Assembly: GCF_900107395.1 (NCBI RefSeq)
Contig: NZ_FNPW01000012.1
Span: 1 to 64,000, forward strand
Length of the DNA: 64,000 bases
Direction of reading: 5' to 3'
DNA from: Pseudomonas sp. NFIX28
GTDB taxonomy: Bacteria > Pseudomonadota > Gammaproteobacteria > Pseudomonadales > Pseudomonadaceae
Shown here: piece by piece, positions 41,755-52,424 of the stretch
Position numbering within the stretch: position 1 is the stretch's first letter
How the letters are laid out: every line of letters starts with the position of its first letter
Program-made: the position numbers and the translations under genes
Notes under the pieces: model-generated
The model's database searches: none
Told to the model about the DNA's origin: nothing
The model's input: the letters and a program-made list of their open reading frames with translations, nothing else

Positions 41755-42053
41755 TGTCGACTTTGCACGTGTTGTCCCACTCGCCTTTCACCGACTCCCG
41801 GCTGACCAGTTGCCTGCGCCTGCTCGGCCCGCAGGATGCCATCCTCCTGAGCGGCGATGCGGTGTACGCCCTGCAGCCTGGCAGCGCACCGCTGGCGGCC
41901 TTGCAGGCACGCGGCGAGGCGCTGGCGCTCTATGTTTTGGCGGAAGACCACGAGGCGCGCGGCCTGGAGGTTCCAGCCTGGGCCACGAGCGTCGATTACC
42001 CGGCGTTCGTCGCGCTGTCGATCCATTACGACAAGGTCAACAGCTGGTTATGA
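41754..42053 (+). CDS. tusB: Sulfurtransferase complex subunit TusB
   Basis: A 99-residue DsrH-like protein (MSTLHVLSHSPFTDSRL, GDAVYALQPGS, ending in a characteristic tryptophan, DKVNSWL). Smallest subunit of TusBCD. It overlaps tusC and tusE by one and four bases. Confidence 0.9.
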   Translation: MSTLHVLSHSPFTDSRLTSCLRLLGPQDAILLSGDAVYALQPGSAPLAALQARGEALALYVLAEDHEARGLEVPAWATSVDYPAFVALSIHYDKVNSWL

Positions 42054-42385
42054 ATGCACTGACTGTCGGCGAACGCGCCATCGCCCTGGACAAGGACGGT
42101 TACCTGGTGGAACTGGGCGACTGGTCCAACGAGGTGGCCGCAGCCCTGGCCGCGGCGGAGCAGATCGAGCTAACGCCCGAGCACTGGGAAATCCTCGAGC
42201 TGTTGCGCGGGTTCTATCAGGAGTTCCAGTTGTCGCCCGCAACCCGCCCACTGATCAAATACACCGCCTTGAAGCTGGGCCCGGAAAAGGGCAACAGCCT
42301 GCACCTGAATCAGTTGTTCAAAGGCACTCCTGCCAAACTTGCCGCCAAGCTGGCGGGCCTGCCCAAGCCGACCAATTGCTTATGA
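42050..42385 (+). CDS. tusE: Sulfur carrier TusE (DsrC family)
   Basis: A 111-residue DsrC/TusE protein: LDKDGYLVELGDWSNEVA, LTPEHWEILELLRGFYQEF, and the invariant C-terminal tail GLPKPTNCL with the penultimate cysteine that carries the persulfide. It takes sulfur from TusD and hands it to MnmA. The ATG overlaps the tusB stop by four bases, and its own stop overlaps the ybiB ATG. Confidence 0.93.
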   Translation: MNALTVGERAIALDKDGYLVELGDWSNEVAAALAAAEQIELTPEHWEILELLRGFYQEFQLSPATRPLIKYTALKLGPEKGNSLHLNQLFKGTPAKLAAKLAGLPKPTNCL

Positions 42386-43383
42386 CCGATTTCGCCCCGC
42401 TGACCACCGAAACGCCCGCCGAGCACCCTTTTGCGCAGTTCGTGCGCATTCTCGGCAAGGGCAAACGCGGCGCCCGCAACCTCACCCGCGAAGAAGCCCG
42501 GGAAGCCATGGGCATGCTGCTCGACGACAAGGTCGAGGACACCCAGCTTGGCGCCTTCCTGATGCTGTTGCGGCACAAGGAAGAAAGCCCCGAGGAACTG
42601 GCAGGCTTTACCCAAGCACTGCGCGAGCGCCTGCAGGCGCCGCCGATCAAGGTCGATCTGGACTGGCCCAGCTACGCCGGCAAAAAGCGCCACTTGCCCT
42701 GGTTCCTGCTGGCGGCCAAGTGCCTGGCGCAGAACGGCGTGCGCATCCTGCTGCACGGCGGCGGCGCCCATACCGCCGGCCGGTTGTACAGCGAGCAATT
42801 GCTGGAGTCGTTGCAAATTCCGCTGTGCCGCAACTGGCAAGCGGTCGGCGCGGCACTGGACCAGGGCAACCTGGCCTTCATTCCCCTGGGCGACTGGGCG
42901 CCACAGCTGCAACGCATGATCGACCTGCGTAACACCCTGGGCCTGCGCTCGCCGATCCACTCGCTGGCGCGCATCCTCAACCCGCTGGGCGCCCGCTGCG
43001 GCCTGCAAAGCATCTTCCACCCCGGCTATCAGGGCGTGCACCGCGATGCCAGCGGCCTGCTGGGGGACAACGTCATCGTGATCAAGGGCGACGGCGGCGA
43101 AATCGAAATCAACCCGGACAGCGCCAGCCACCTGTACGGCACTACTGGCGGGGTCAGCTGGGATGAAGAATGGCCGGCGCTGTCCAGCCAGCGCCATGTC
43201 AAACCGGCCACTCTCGACCCCGAGCACCTGAAAGCCGTCTGGCGCGGCGATGCAGAGGACAGCTACCCGCAACTGGCGCTGATCGCCACCATGGCCCTGG
43301 CCCTGCGCGGGCTTGGCACGCCAAGGGAACAGGCTTTCGAGCAGGCCCGCAAATACTGGGACGCTCGAGACAGATCGATTTAA
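42382..43383 (+). CDS. ybiB: YbiB-type protein, anthranilate phosphoribosyltransferase fold
   Basis: A 333-residue protein related to TrpD (FVRILGKGKRGARNLTREEAREAM, then HGGGAHTAGRL, ARILNPLGA, GYQGVH, IKGDGGEIEI). In E. coli YbiB binds nucleic acids and is not a tryptophan enzyme. The link to the Tus proteins is seen in many pseudomonads, and a four-base overlap with tusE shows they are made together; the reason is not established. Confidence 0.8.
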   Translation: MTDFAPLTTETPAEHPFAQFVRILGKGKRGARNLTREEAREAMGMLLDDKVEDTQLGAFLMLLRHKEESPEELAGFTQALRERLQAPPIKVDLDWPSYAGKKRHLPWFLLAAKCLAQNGVRILLHGGGAHTAGRLYSEQLLESLQIPLCRNWQAVGAALDQGNLAFIPLGDWAPQLQRMIDLRNTLGLRSPIHSLARILNPLGARCGLQSIFHPGYQGVHRDASGLLGDNVIVIKGDGGEIEINPDSASHLYGTTGGVSWDEEWPALSSQRHVKPATLDPEHLKAVWRGDAEDSYPQLALIATMALALRGLGTPREQAFEQARKYWDARDRSI

Positions 43384-43471
43384 CCGATCATAACCGCCCG
43401 ACTTTTGCGTAATTCGTTCGAACTCCTCGGATTAGACTGCACTCCAATGCACACTGACCGAGGAGTTTTTT

Positions 43472-44479
43472 ATGGGCCTGCTGATTGAAGGACGCTGGCA
43501 TGACCAGTGGTACGAAAGCAGCAAAGACGGCGCCTTCCAGCGCGAACAGGCGCAACGCCGCAATTGGGTGACCGCTGACGGCAAACCAGGCCCTAGCGGC
43601 GAAGGCGGTTTTCGCGCGGAAGCCGGCCGTTATCATCTGTACGTCTCGCTCGCCTGTCCCTGGGCGCACCGCACGCTGATCCTGCGCAAGCTCAAGGGCC
43701 TGGAAAACCTGATCGATGTGTCGGTGGTCAGCTGGCTGATGCTGGAGCAGGGCTGGACTTTCGACCCGGCCCTGGGCTCCAGCGGCGACAAGCTCGATCA
43801 CCTGGATTTCCTGCACCAGCGCTACACCGCCGATACTCCCGACTACACCGGCCGCGTCACCGTGCCCGTGCTCTGGGACAAACAGCAGAAGCGCATCGTC
43901 AGCAACGAATCGGCGGAAATCATCCGCATGTTCAACAGCGCGTTCGATGACCTGAGCGGTAACGACCTGGATTTCTACCCGCAACCGCTACGCCATGAAA
44001 TCGACGAGCTGAACGCACGCATCTACCCCGCAGTGAACAACGGCGTGTATCGCGCAGGCTTCGCCACTTCGCAGCAGGCCTATGACACAGCCTTCGATGA
44101 TGTGTTCACCGAGCTCGACTGGCTGGAACAGCGCCTGGGCGGCCAGCGTTACCTGGCGGGCGAGTACCTGACGGAAGCCGATATTCGCCTGTTCACCACG
44201 CTGATTCGCTTCGACGCGGTGTATTACGGCCACTTCAAATGCAACCTGCGAAGGATTGCCGATTACCCGAACCTGTCGAACTGGCTGCGCGAGCTGTATC
44301 AGTGGCCGGGAATCGCCGAAACCGTGGATTTCGCCCATATCAAGGGGCATTACTACGCCAGCCATCGCACCATCAACCCGACCGGCATCGTGCCGAAAGG
44401 GCCGGCGCAAGACTTCAATGCCGCGCATGATCGCGAGCGTTTGAGCGGGCGTGGGGTTTGGCAAGGCAACAAGAAATAA
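43472..44479 (+). CDS. yqjG: Glutathionyl-hydroquinone reductase (YqjG/Xi-class GST)
   Basis: A 335-residue Xi-class glutathione transferase. The catalytic cysteine is in SLACPWAHRTLI. Other features are VPVLWDKQQKRIVSNESAEIIRMF and the C-terminal helical domain with GEYLTEADIRLFTTLIRFD. These enzymes use glutathione to reduce glutathionylated quinols. GAGGAG stands before the ATG. It ends 31 bases before a REP hairpin that separates it from the convergent cysG operon. Confidence 0.87.
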   Translation: MGLLIEGRWHDQWYESSKDGAFQREQAQRRNWVTADGKPGPSGEGGFRAEAGRYHLYVSLACPWAHRTLILRKLKGLENLIDVSVVSWLMLEQGWTFDPALGSSGDKLDHLDFLHQRYTADTPDYTGRVTVPVLWDKQQKRIVSNESAEIIRMFNSAFDDLSGNDLDFYPQPLRHEIDELNARIYPAVNNGVYRAGFATSQQAYDTAFDDVFTELDWLEQRLGGQRYLAGEYLTEADIRLFTTLIRFDAVYYGHFKCNLRRIADYPNLSNWLRELYQWPGIAETVDFAHIKGHYYASHRTINPTGIVPKGPAQDFNAAHDRERLSGRGVWQGNKK

Positions 44480-44510
44480 CTCAGGAGAGCGATCGTTCTT
44501 GAGATCGCTA

Positions 44511-44572
44511 TCGCGGGCAAGCCTCGCTCCTACAGAAGAGATTTTCTGTGTAGAAGCGAGGCTTGCCCGCGA
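44511..44572. repeat. REP inverted pair between convergent operons
   Basis: Arms ATCGCGGGCAAGCCTCGCTC and GAGGCTTGCCCGCGAT, each extended by CTACA/TGTAGAA, face each other across a 13-base loop. One mismatch breaks the stem. Such pairs in Pseudomonas often mark ends of convergent transcripts. Confidence 0.85.
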
Positions 44573-44577
44573 TGCTT

Positions 44578-45972
44578 TCAGACCTGCGACTGCGCGCCTT
44601 CGAACCAGGCGAGCTTCTCGCGAAGCTGCACCACTTCGCCGACGATCACCAGGGTCGGCGCATGCACTTCATGCTCCGCCACCAGCTTCGGCAGGTCCGC
44701 GAGGGTGCCGGTGAACACCCGCTGGTTGGATGTCGTCCCTTGCTGGATCAAGGCAGCCGGCGTATCCGCCGAGCGGCCATGCCGGACCAGTTGCTCGCAG
44801 ATCACCGGCAAGCCCACCAGGCCCATGTAGAACACCAGGGTCTGTGCGGGTGCGACCAGATCGGCCCAGGGCAGATCGGTGGTGCCATCCTTCAGGTGCC
44901 CAGTGACGAAACGCACGGACTGCGCATAATCGCGGTGGGTCAGCGGAATCCCGGCATAGGCGGCACAGCCGCTGGCTGCGGTAATGCCCGGTACCACCTG
45001 GAACGGAATGCCCTGGGCCGCCAGCTCTTCGATCTCCTCGCCGCCACGGCCGAAGATGAACGGGTCGCCACCTTTCAATCGCAGCACGCGCTTACCCTGC
45101 TTGGCCAGCGTCACCAGTTGCTGGTTGATCTGCTCCTGGGGCAAAGCGTGATCGGCACGGCGCTTGCCGACATACACCCGCTCGGCGTCGCGACGGCACA
45201 ATTCGAGAATCGCCGGTGCCACCAGGCGGTCGTACAGCACCACATCGGCTTGCTGCATCAGGCGCAGGGCACGGAAGGTCAGCAGGTCCGGATCGCCCGG
45301 CCCAGCCCCCACCAGATATACCTCGCCTGGCGCATGGGGCGCTTCGCCAGCGATCTTGGCCTGCAACAGGCGCTCGGCCTCCTCGCCCTGCCCGGCCAGT
45401 TGCCGGTCGGCGATAGGCCCCTGGAACACCTCTTCCCAAAACGCCCGACGCTGCTGCACGTCCGGAAACAGGCCTTTGACCTGATTGCGAAAACGCGCGG
45501 CCAGACCGGCCAATTGGCCGTAGGTCGAAGGAATCCAGGTTTCCAGCTTGGCCCGGATCAGGCGCGCCAGGACCGGCGCGTCGCCGCCGCTGGAGACGGC
45601 AATCACCAGCGGCGAACGATCGACGATCGCCGGGAAAATCACGCTGCACAGCGCCGGCGCGTCCACTACGTTGACCGGGACGCAACGCTGGCGGGCGTCG
45701 GCGGAAACCTGGGCATTGAGCGGTTCGTCGTCGGTGGCGGCGATGATCAGCACGCAACCGTCCAGGTCTGCCTCGAGGTAACCACGCAGCAGGCATTCGC
45801 CGCCGCTGGCCGTTACCAACTCGCGCAACTGAGGTTCTACTTCAGGTGCAACGACCCGCAGCAGCGCACCGGCATCGGCCAGCAGGCGGGATTTGCGCAA
45901 GGCAATTTCCCCGCCGCCGACCACCAACACACGACTGCCGCGCAGGTTATGAAACAGCGGCAGAAATTCCAT
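44578..45972 (-). CDS. cysG: Siroheme synthase CysG
   Basis: A 464-residue trifunctional enzyme that turns uroporphyrinogen III into siroheme for sulfite and nitrite reductases. The N-terminal dehydrogenase/ferrochelatase half has VLVVGGGEIALRKSRLLADAG; the C-terminal methyltransferase has VGAGPGDPDLLTFRALRLM, GGDPFIFGRGGEE and PLTHRDYAQS. It follows serS with no gap and is the last gene of the ftsK-lolA-rarA-crcB-serS-cysG run on the minus strand. Confidence 0.95.
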   Translation of the reverse strand: MEFLPLFHNLRGSRVLVVGGGEIALRKSRLLADAGALLRVVAPEVEPQLRELVTASGGECLLRGYLEADLDGCVLIIAATDDEPLNAQVSADARQRCVPVNVVDAPALCSVIFPAIVDRSPLVIAVSSGGDAPVLARLIRAKLETWIPSTYGQLAGLAARFRNQVKGLFPDVQQRRAFWEEVFQGPIADRQLAGQGEEAERLLQAKIAGEAPHAPGEVYLVGAGPGDPDLLTFRALRLMQQADVVLYDRLVAPAILELCRRDAERVYVGKRRADHALPQEQINQQLVTLAKQGKRVLRLKGGDPFIFGRGGEEIEELAAQGIPFQVVPGITAASGCAAYAGIPLTHRDYAQSVRFVTGHLKDGTTDLPWADLVAPAQTLVFYMGLVGLPVICEQLVRHGRSADTPAALIQQGTTSNQRVFTGTLADLPKLVAEHEVHAPTLVIVGEVVQLREKLAWFEGAQSQV

Positions 45973-47253
<1,281 letters not shown>

Positions 47254-47269
47254 GTCGGTCTCTCGTTTA

Positions 47270-47644
47270 TCAAAGTTTGGTCAGGGACAGGCCGGCCCAA
47301 GTCGCAAGCAGCCCGCCGAATACGCTGATCGCCGCATAGCCCAGGGCCAGCGGCACCTGTCCGCTTTCCAGCAGACGCACCGTATCCAGTGAAAAGGATG
47401 AAAAAGTCGTCAGGCCACCAAGGAAGCCGACAATCAACCCGGCCCGCACCTCGATGGGCACTTCCGGGCGTATCAGAAACAGGCCGTACAACACGCCGAT
47501 CAACAGGCAGCCCACGATATTAACGGCCAGCGTCGCGGTATAGAAGTACCGCGGCCAATTGGCGTTGATCCAGTTGCCGGTGGCGAAGCGTAACAAGGTT
47601 CCGGCAATACCGCCCACCGAGACGGCAACGATCAACGGGATCAC
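47270..47644 (-). CDS. crcB: Fluoride channel CrcB (Fluc)
   Basis: A 124-residue four-helix membrane protein that dimerises into a fluoride export channel. Signatures are GGIAGTLLRFATGNW, GTLxVN-like ATLAVNIVGCLLIG and GFLGGLTTFSSFSLD. The start is GTG, overlapping the rarA stop by four bases. No fluoride riboswitch is possible at this internal place, so it is read through from upstream. Confidence 0.94.
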   Translation of the reverse strand: MIPLIVAVSVGGIAGTLLRFATGNWINANWPRYFYTATLAVNIVGCLLIGVLYGLFLIRPEVPIEVRAGLIVGFLGGLTTFSSFSLDTVRLLESGQVPLALGYAAISVFGGLLATWAGLSLTKL

Positions 47645-48966
47645 GGTTTTCTCCGCTGCTTGGGGCTGGACCGGTCAAGTTCCGCCAGATGCTTGAGCTT
47701 CTCGCCGATCTTCAGCTCCAGGCCACGTGGCACGGGCTGATAGAACGGCTGCGGCTCCAGCTCTTCGGGAAAGTAGTCTTCGCCGGCCGCATAGGCATCC
47801 GGTTCATCGTGGGCATAGCGGTACTCATCGCCGTAGCCCAGCTGCTTCATAAGCTTGGTCGGCGCATTGCGCAGGTGCAGCGGCACTTCCAGCGAACCAT
47901 GTTCGGCGGCGCTGCGCATGGCGGCCTTGAAACCCATGTATACGGCGTTGCTTTTCGGCGCGCAGGCCAGGTAGGTGATGGCCTGGGCCACCGCCAGCTC
48001 GCCCTCGGGGCTGCCAAGGCGTTCCTGTACATCCCAGGCGGCCAGGCACAGGCTCAGCGCGCGCGGATCGGCGTTGCCGATGTCCTCACTGGCCATGCGC
48101 ACCACACGCCGCGCCAGGTACAGTGGATCGCAACCTCCGTCGAGCATCCGTGCGAACCAGTACAGGGCCGCGTCCGGGTTGGAGCCGCGGACCGACTTGT
48201 GCAGTGCCGATATCTGGTCGTAGAAGGCCTCACCACCCTTGTCGAAACGCCGACGGGTATCGCCCAACAGGCTTTGCAGCAGCTCGACGCCGATTTCCGT
48301 GCCGTCTTCTGCAAGGTCGGAAGCATTTTCCAGCAGGTTGAGCAGACGTCGGCCATCGCCATCCGCCGCCGACAGGAGCATCTGGAAACCTTCATCGCTG
48401 AGGCTCAGCTGGCGCTTGCCCAGCCCCCGCTCTTCGCTCAATGCGCGCTGCACCAACTTGTGCAGCGCCGCCTCGTCGAGACTCTTGAGCACATACACCC
48501 GAGCCCGGGAAAGCAGCGCATTGTTCAGCTCGAAAGACGGGTTCTCGGTGGTCGCGCCAATGAAAATCAGGGTGCCGTCTTCCACATAGGGCAGGAAGGC
48601 ATCTTGCTGGGACTTGTTGAAACGGTGCACTTCGTCGACGAACAGGATGGTCCGGCGCCCGTACTGGGCCGCCTGCTGCTTAGCGATTTCCACCGCCTGG
48701 CGGATCTCCTTGACCCCGGCCAGTACCGCCGAGACGGTTTCGAAGTGCGCATCCGAGACTTTCGCCAGAAGCCGCGCCAGGGTGGTCTTACCCACACCTG
48801 GCGGCCCCCAGAAGATCATCGAGTGCAAGGCCCCCTGCTCCAGCGCTTCGCGCAGAGGCTTGCCGCGGGCGAGCACATGTTCCTGACCGACGTACTCGTC
48901 CAGGTTGGCCGGGCGCAGACGCGCGGCCAGGGGCTGGGCGATCGGGTCACTGCGAAACAGATCCAT
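47641..48966 (-). CDS. rarA: Replication-associated recombination protein RarA (MgsA)
   Basis: A 441-residue AAA+ ATPase that acts at stalled replication forks. Walker A is WGPPGVGKTTLA, Walker B is LFVDEVHRFN, sensor 1 is GATTENPSF. The C-terminal tetramerisation and clamp-loader-like domain has GGCDPLYLARRVVRMASEDIG. It lies 27 bases after lolA. Confidence 0.95.
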   Translation of the reverse strand: MDLFRSDPIAQPLAARLRPANLDEYVGQEHVLARGKPLREALEQGALHSMIFWGPPGVGKTTLARLLAKVSDAHFETVSAVLAGVKEIRQAVEIAKQQAAQYGRRTILFVDEVHRFNKSQQDAFLPYVEDGTLIFIGATTENPSFELNNALLSRARVYVLKSLDEAALHKLVQRALSEERGLGKRQLSLSDEGFQMLLSAADGDGRRLLNLLENASDLAEDGTEIGVELLQSLLGDTRRRFDKGGEAFYDQISALHKSVRGSNPDAALYWFARMLDGGCDPLYLARRVVRMASEDIGNADPRALSLCLAAWDVQERLGSPEGELAVAQAITYLACAPKSNAVYMGFKAAMRSAAEHGSLEVPLHLRNAPTKLMKQLGYGDEYRYAHDEPDAYAAGEDYFPEELEPQPFYQPVPRGLELKIGEKLKHLAELDRSSPKQRRKP

Positions 48967-48993
48967 GGCGGACGATTGAAACCTCTTGGCGAC

Positions 48994-49617
48994 TTATTCT
49001 TGGATCACGTCGGCACCCTTGGGGATGTCGAACTTGAACTTGGAAGCGGCGATCGGCTCGTTGGCCTTGACCCCGGTGAACAGGATATTGGTGCGCTGGC
49101 CCACGCTGTCGATCAGTTGCATGTCATTCACCAGGCCGTTGCGGAACGACAAGCGCAGGCTGTCGAACAAGGTGTCCTTGGTTTTCGGCTTGAGAATGAA
49201 ATCCACCACGCCACCGGCTTCCTTGGAGCTGATGTCGAAGCTTTCGCTGATCTTCGACACGTCGCCCGACAGCAGCAGCGCCGGGGTCTGGGTCAGGCGC
49301 TGATCCAGGGTCTTGATGGTGACCTGCTCCAGGTCAGGGTCCCACAGGGAAACCTTCTTACCGTCGGAGACCATCAGTTGTTCTTGTGGCGCATCGGTGT
49401 GCCAGTAGAACAGTCCCGGGCGCTTCAGCGCCATGTCGCCAGCGGTTTCCTGCAGTTGCGTGCCGCTGCCGTCGAGGGTCAGCTGTGAGAAACGCGCGGT
49501 CAGGGTCTGGGACTTTTCAAGCAACTGAGTCAGGCGCGCCACGTCTTTCTGGTCGGCATGAGCCGACAACGTCGTTAAGGCCAGTACCGGTACCAGCAAC
49601 ATGCGGATAAGACGCAT
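48994..49617 (-). CDS. lolA: Outer-membrane lipoprotein carrier LolA
   Basis: A 207-residue periplasmic chaperone that carries lipoproteins from LolCDE to LolB. The signal peptide ends at AHA/DQ. The mature start is VARLTQLLEKSQTLTARFSQ, with RPGLFYWHTDAPQEQLMVSDG following. The ATG giving MRLIRMLLVP has GAGGA before it; a start 22 codons earlier would break the signal peptide. Confidence 0.95.
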   Translation of the reverse strand: MRLIRMLLVPVLALTTLSAHADQKDVARLTQLLEKSQTLTARFSQLTLDGSGTQLQETAGDMALKRPGLFYWHTDAPQEQLMVSDGKKVSLWDPDLEQVTIKTLDQRLTQTPALLLSGDVSKISESFDISSKEAGGVVDFILKPKTKDTLFDSLRLSFRNGLVNDMQLIDSVGQRTNILFTGVKANEPIAASKFKFDIPKGADVIQE

Positions 49618-49686
49618 GGGAGTCCTCATTAAATTCGTGGAAAAAACCGGCGGCGCAGGGTTACGCCGCCTGTATCGAGTCATTGC

Positions 49687-52095
49687 TCAATCGCGCATCG
49701 GGCCAGGCGCTATCACTTCGCGGGAGCCGTTGGTGTTCATGGCGGTCACCACCCCGGCCATTTCCATGGCTTCGATCATGCGGGCCGCGCGGTTGTAGCC
49801 GATCTTGAGCTTGCGCTGGACCGCGGAGATCGACGCCCGGCGACTCTCGAGGACGAACTGCACCGCTTCGTCGTACAGCGCGTCGGTCTCGGCGTCGTCA
49901 CCGTCGCCACCGCCACTGCCGCCCTCAAAGCCGCTACCTGCTTCTTCGACACCGTTGAGGATGTCATCGTTGTATTCCGGTGCGCCACGCAGCTTCCAGG
50001 CTTCCACCACGCGGTGCACCTCATCGTCGGAGACGAAGGCGCCATGGACGCGGATCGGCAGGCTGGTACCTGGCGGCATGTAGAGCATGTCACCGTGGCC
50101 CAGCAGTTGCTCGGCGCCACCCTGGTCGATGATGGTCCGGGAGTCGATCTTGCTCGATACCTGGAACGCCATACGGGTCGGAATGTTGGCCTTGATCAGG
50201 CCGGTGATCACGTCCACCGACGGGCGCTGCGTCGCCAGGATCAGGTGGATCCCCGCGGCACGGGCTTTCTGGGCAATCCGCGCGATCAGCTCTTCAACCT
50301 TCTTGCCGACGATCATCATCATGTCGGCGAATTCGTCGACCACCACCACGATGGTCGGCAGCTTGGTCAGCAGCGGCGCTTCGTCATGAATGCTTTCGCG
50401 GTTGTACAGCGGGTCGCTCAGCGGCGTACCGGCTTCGATCGCTTCCTTGACCTTGGCATTGAAGCCCGACAGGTTACGCACGCCCATCTTGGCCATCAGT
50501 TTGTAGCGCCGCTCCATCTCGGCCACGCTCCAGCGCAGGGCGTTGGCGGCATCCTTCATGTCGGTCACCACCGGGCACAACAGGTGCGGGATGCCTTCGT
50601 AGATCGACAGCTCGAGCATTTTCGGGTCGATCATGATCAGCTTGGCGTCTTCCGGGCCGGACTTGAACAGGATCGACAGGATCATCGCGTTGACGCCCAC
50701 CGACTTACCGGAACCGGTGGTACCGGCCACCAGCAGGTGAGGCATCTTGGCCAGGTCGGTGATGATCGGCTTGCCACCGATGTCATGGCCCAGGGCCAGG
50801 GTGACCGGCGATTTGAAATTGTCGTATTCCGGGGTCGACAGCACCTCGGAGAAACGCACGATCTGCCGGTCTTCGTTGGGAATCTCGATACCCACGGTGG
50901 TCTTGCCGGGAATCACTTCCACCACCCGCACGCTGGTCACCGCCAGCGAACGCGCCAGGTCCTTGGCCAGGTTGGCGATACGGCTGACTTTCACGCCGGC
51001 GGCCGGCTGGATTTCGTAACGGGTAATCACCGGCCCCGGGTGGATCGAGTCCACCGACACCTCGACCCCGAACTCCTTAAGCTTGATTTCCAGCAAATGG
51101 CCGACGGCGGCCAGCGACTCGGGGGAATAGTTGAGTTGTTTCTTTTCCGCCGGATCGAGAATCGAAATAGGTGGCAAGGTGCCTTCGACCGCGCTGTCGA
51201 TGAACAGCGGCGCCTGCTTCTCTTTCTGCACGCGCTTGCTTGGCTCGGGCGCTTTTACCGGGGCCGGGGCAATCACCGGCGGCACCTGTTTCTCACGCTC
51301 GGACATGTGCTTGCTCAGGGCCTGCTCGCGCTCGATCAAGCGTTCCTTGACCTTGGCCTGCTCACGTTTGTCAGTCACGGTCGGGGCAACCACCTCGTCG
51401 ACCCGTGCGTCCACTTCGCGCAATTGGGCGACCAGTTGCTTGCGTTCGGTACGCGCTGCCCACCAGCGGTTGGCGGCGCCCTGGAACAACTCGAAGAGGT
51501 CGAGGGTGATTTTGCCGGTCACGTCCATGACCTTGAACCAGGAAAGATCGGTGAACACGGTCAGGCCAAACAGGAACAGCGCAATAAACATCAGGGTACT
51601 GCCCTGGATGTTCAGCGCGTTCTTCGCCAGGTCGCCCAGGCTTTCACCCAGCGCCCCGCCCGCGCCGGCCGGCAGGCCGGTCGCTGCATGGAAATGGATA
51701 TGCGCCAACGCGGCACCGGACAGCACCAGGAATACCAGGCCGATCAGGCGCCAGGAAAACAGCCAGCCGCTCCACTGCCATGGTTCATGGCGCTGACGAA
51801 AGATCTGATAGGTCTTGATCGCCAATAACAACGGGAAGATATAGGCGAAGTAACCCAACACCATAAACAGGATATCGGCGCTGTAAGAACCGGCAGGACC
51901 GCCGAAGTTCTGCACATCTTCGATCTTGCTGTTATGACTCCAGCCCGGATCGTCTTTGCCATATGTCAGCAATGCCATCATCAGGAACAGGCACAGGGCT
52001 CCGATGGCAATCAATGCACCTTCCTTGAGCCGGTAGTGCAATTGCTGGCGCCAGAGTGGGACTACTGTTTTAGGTGCAGCGGTGGATTTCTTCAA
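49687..52095 (-). CDS. ftsK: DNA translocase FtsK
   Basis: An 802-residue divisome protein. Four membrane helices occupy the first 190 residues, followed by a short charged linker (about 230-300). The motor domain has Walker A in VAGTTGSGKSVGVNAM and Walker B in IVVVVDEFADMMM. The C-terminal gamma winged helix (VQRKLKIGYNRAARMIEAMEMAG) reads KOPS sites. It moves the terminus region and activates XerCD at dif. It is the first gene of the minus-strand run. Confidence 0.96.
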   Translation of the reverse strand: MKKSTAAPKTVVPLWRQQLHYRLKEGALIAIGALCLFLMMALLTYGKDDPGWSHNSKIEDVQNFGGPAGSYSADILFMVLGYFAYIFPLLLAIKTYQIFRQRHEPWQWSGWLFSWRLIGLVFLVLSGAALAHIHFHAATGLPAGAGGALGESLGDLAKNALNIQGSTLMFIALFLFGLTVFTDLSWFKVMDVTGKITLDLFELFQGAANRWWAARTERKQLVAQLREVDARVDEVVAPTVTDKREQAKVKERLIEREQALSKHMSEREKQVPPVIAPAPVKAPEPSKRVQKEKQAPLFIDSAVEGTLPPISILDPAEKKQLNYSPESLAAVGHLLEIKLKEFGVEVSVDSIHPGPVITRYEIQPAAGVKVSRIANLAKDLARSLAVTSVRVVEVIPGKTTVGIEIPNEDRQIVRFSEVLSTPEYDNFKSPVTLALGHDIGGKPIITDLAKMPHLLVAGTTGSGKSVGVNAMILSILFKSGPEDAKLIMIDPKMLELSIYEGIPHLLCPVVTDMKDAANALRWSVAEMERRYKLMAKMGVRNLSGFNAKVKEAIEAGTPLSDPLYNRESIHDEAPLLTKLPTIVVVVDEFADMMMIVGKKVEELIARIAQKARAAGIHLILATQRPSVDVITGLIKANIPTRMAFQVSSKIDSRTIIDQGGAEQLLGHGDMLYMPPGTSLPIRVHGAFVSDDEVHRVVEAWKLRGAPEYNDDILNGVEEAGSGFEGGSGGGDGDDAETDALYDEAVQFVLESRRASISAVQRKLKIGYNRAARMIEAMEMAGVVTAMNTNGSREVIAPGPMRD

Positions 52096-52424
52096 AACGC
52101 GTCTTTTCCTGCGCCATGGGCGCGTCCAACTGTTGATCGACTAAAAAATACTGCCCAATCCGAGCAGGTAAAAAAATTGACGAGTGTAACTGGGGGCTAC
52201 TTTTAACATTCTGCCCCCGCATTGCGAAACTCTAAGGGCTGCCGCGAGCTACGATCCAGCAATGCCGATGCTTTCCGCTTATGGATACAAATCCGCATTG
52301 TACGGGTTTGTTAGCACCGCGCCACGCCGCTCAATACTGGGTGTAGCATATCCAGGAACACTTTACGCAGTATCCAATTTGAGCATGCATTCTCTTTTGT
52401 GACAAAGGCTTATGAGGTGTTTTT
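52096..52424. promoter_or_regulatory. Divergent promoter region of ftsK and trxB
   Basis: About 330 AT-rich bases with no coding frame. It must hold promoters for ftsK (left) and trxB (right). GAGGTG 6 bases before the trxB ATG is its ribosome site. No clear consensus promoter or operator stands out. Confidence 0.5.

Noticed and set aside
47270..47700. Fluoride riboswitch in front of crcB
   Set aside because: The crcB start overlaps the rarA stop, so there is no leader to hold an aptamer.
47689..51828. Long plus-strand frames antisense to rarA, lolA and ftsK
   Set aside because: They mirror the real codons, and no start has a ribosome site at proper spacing.
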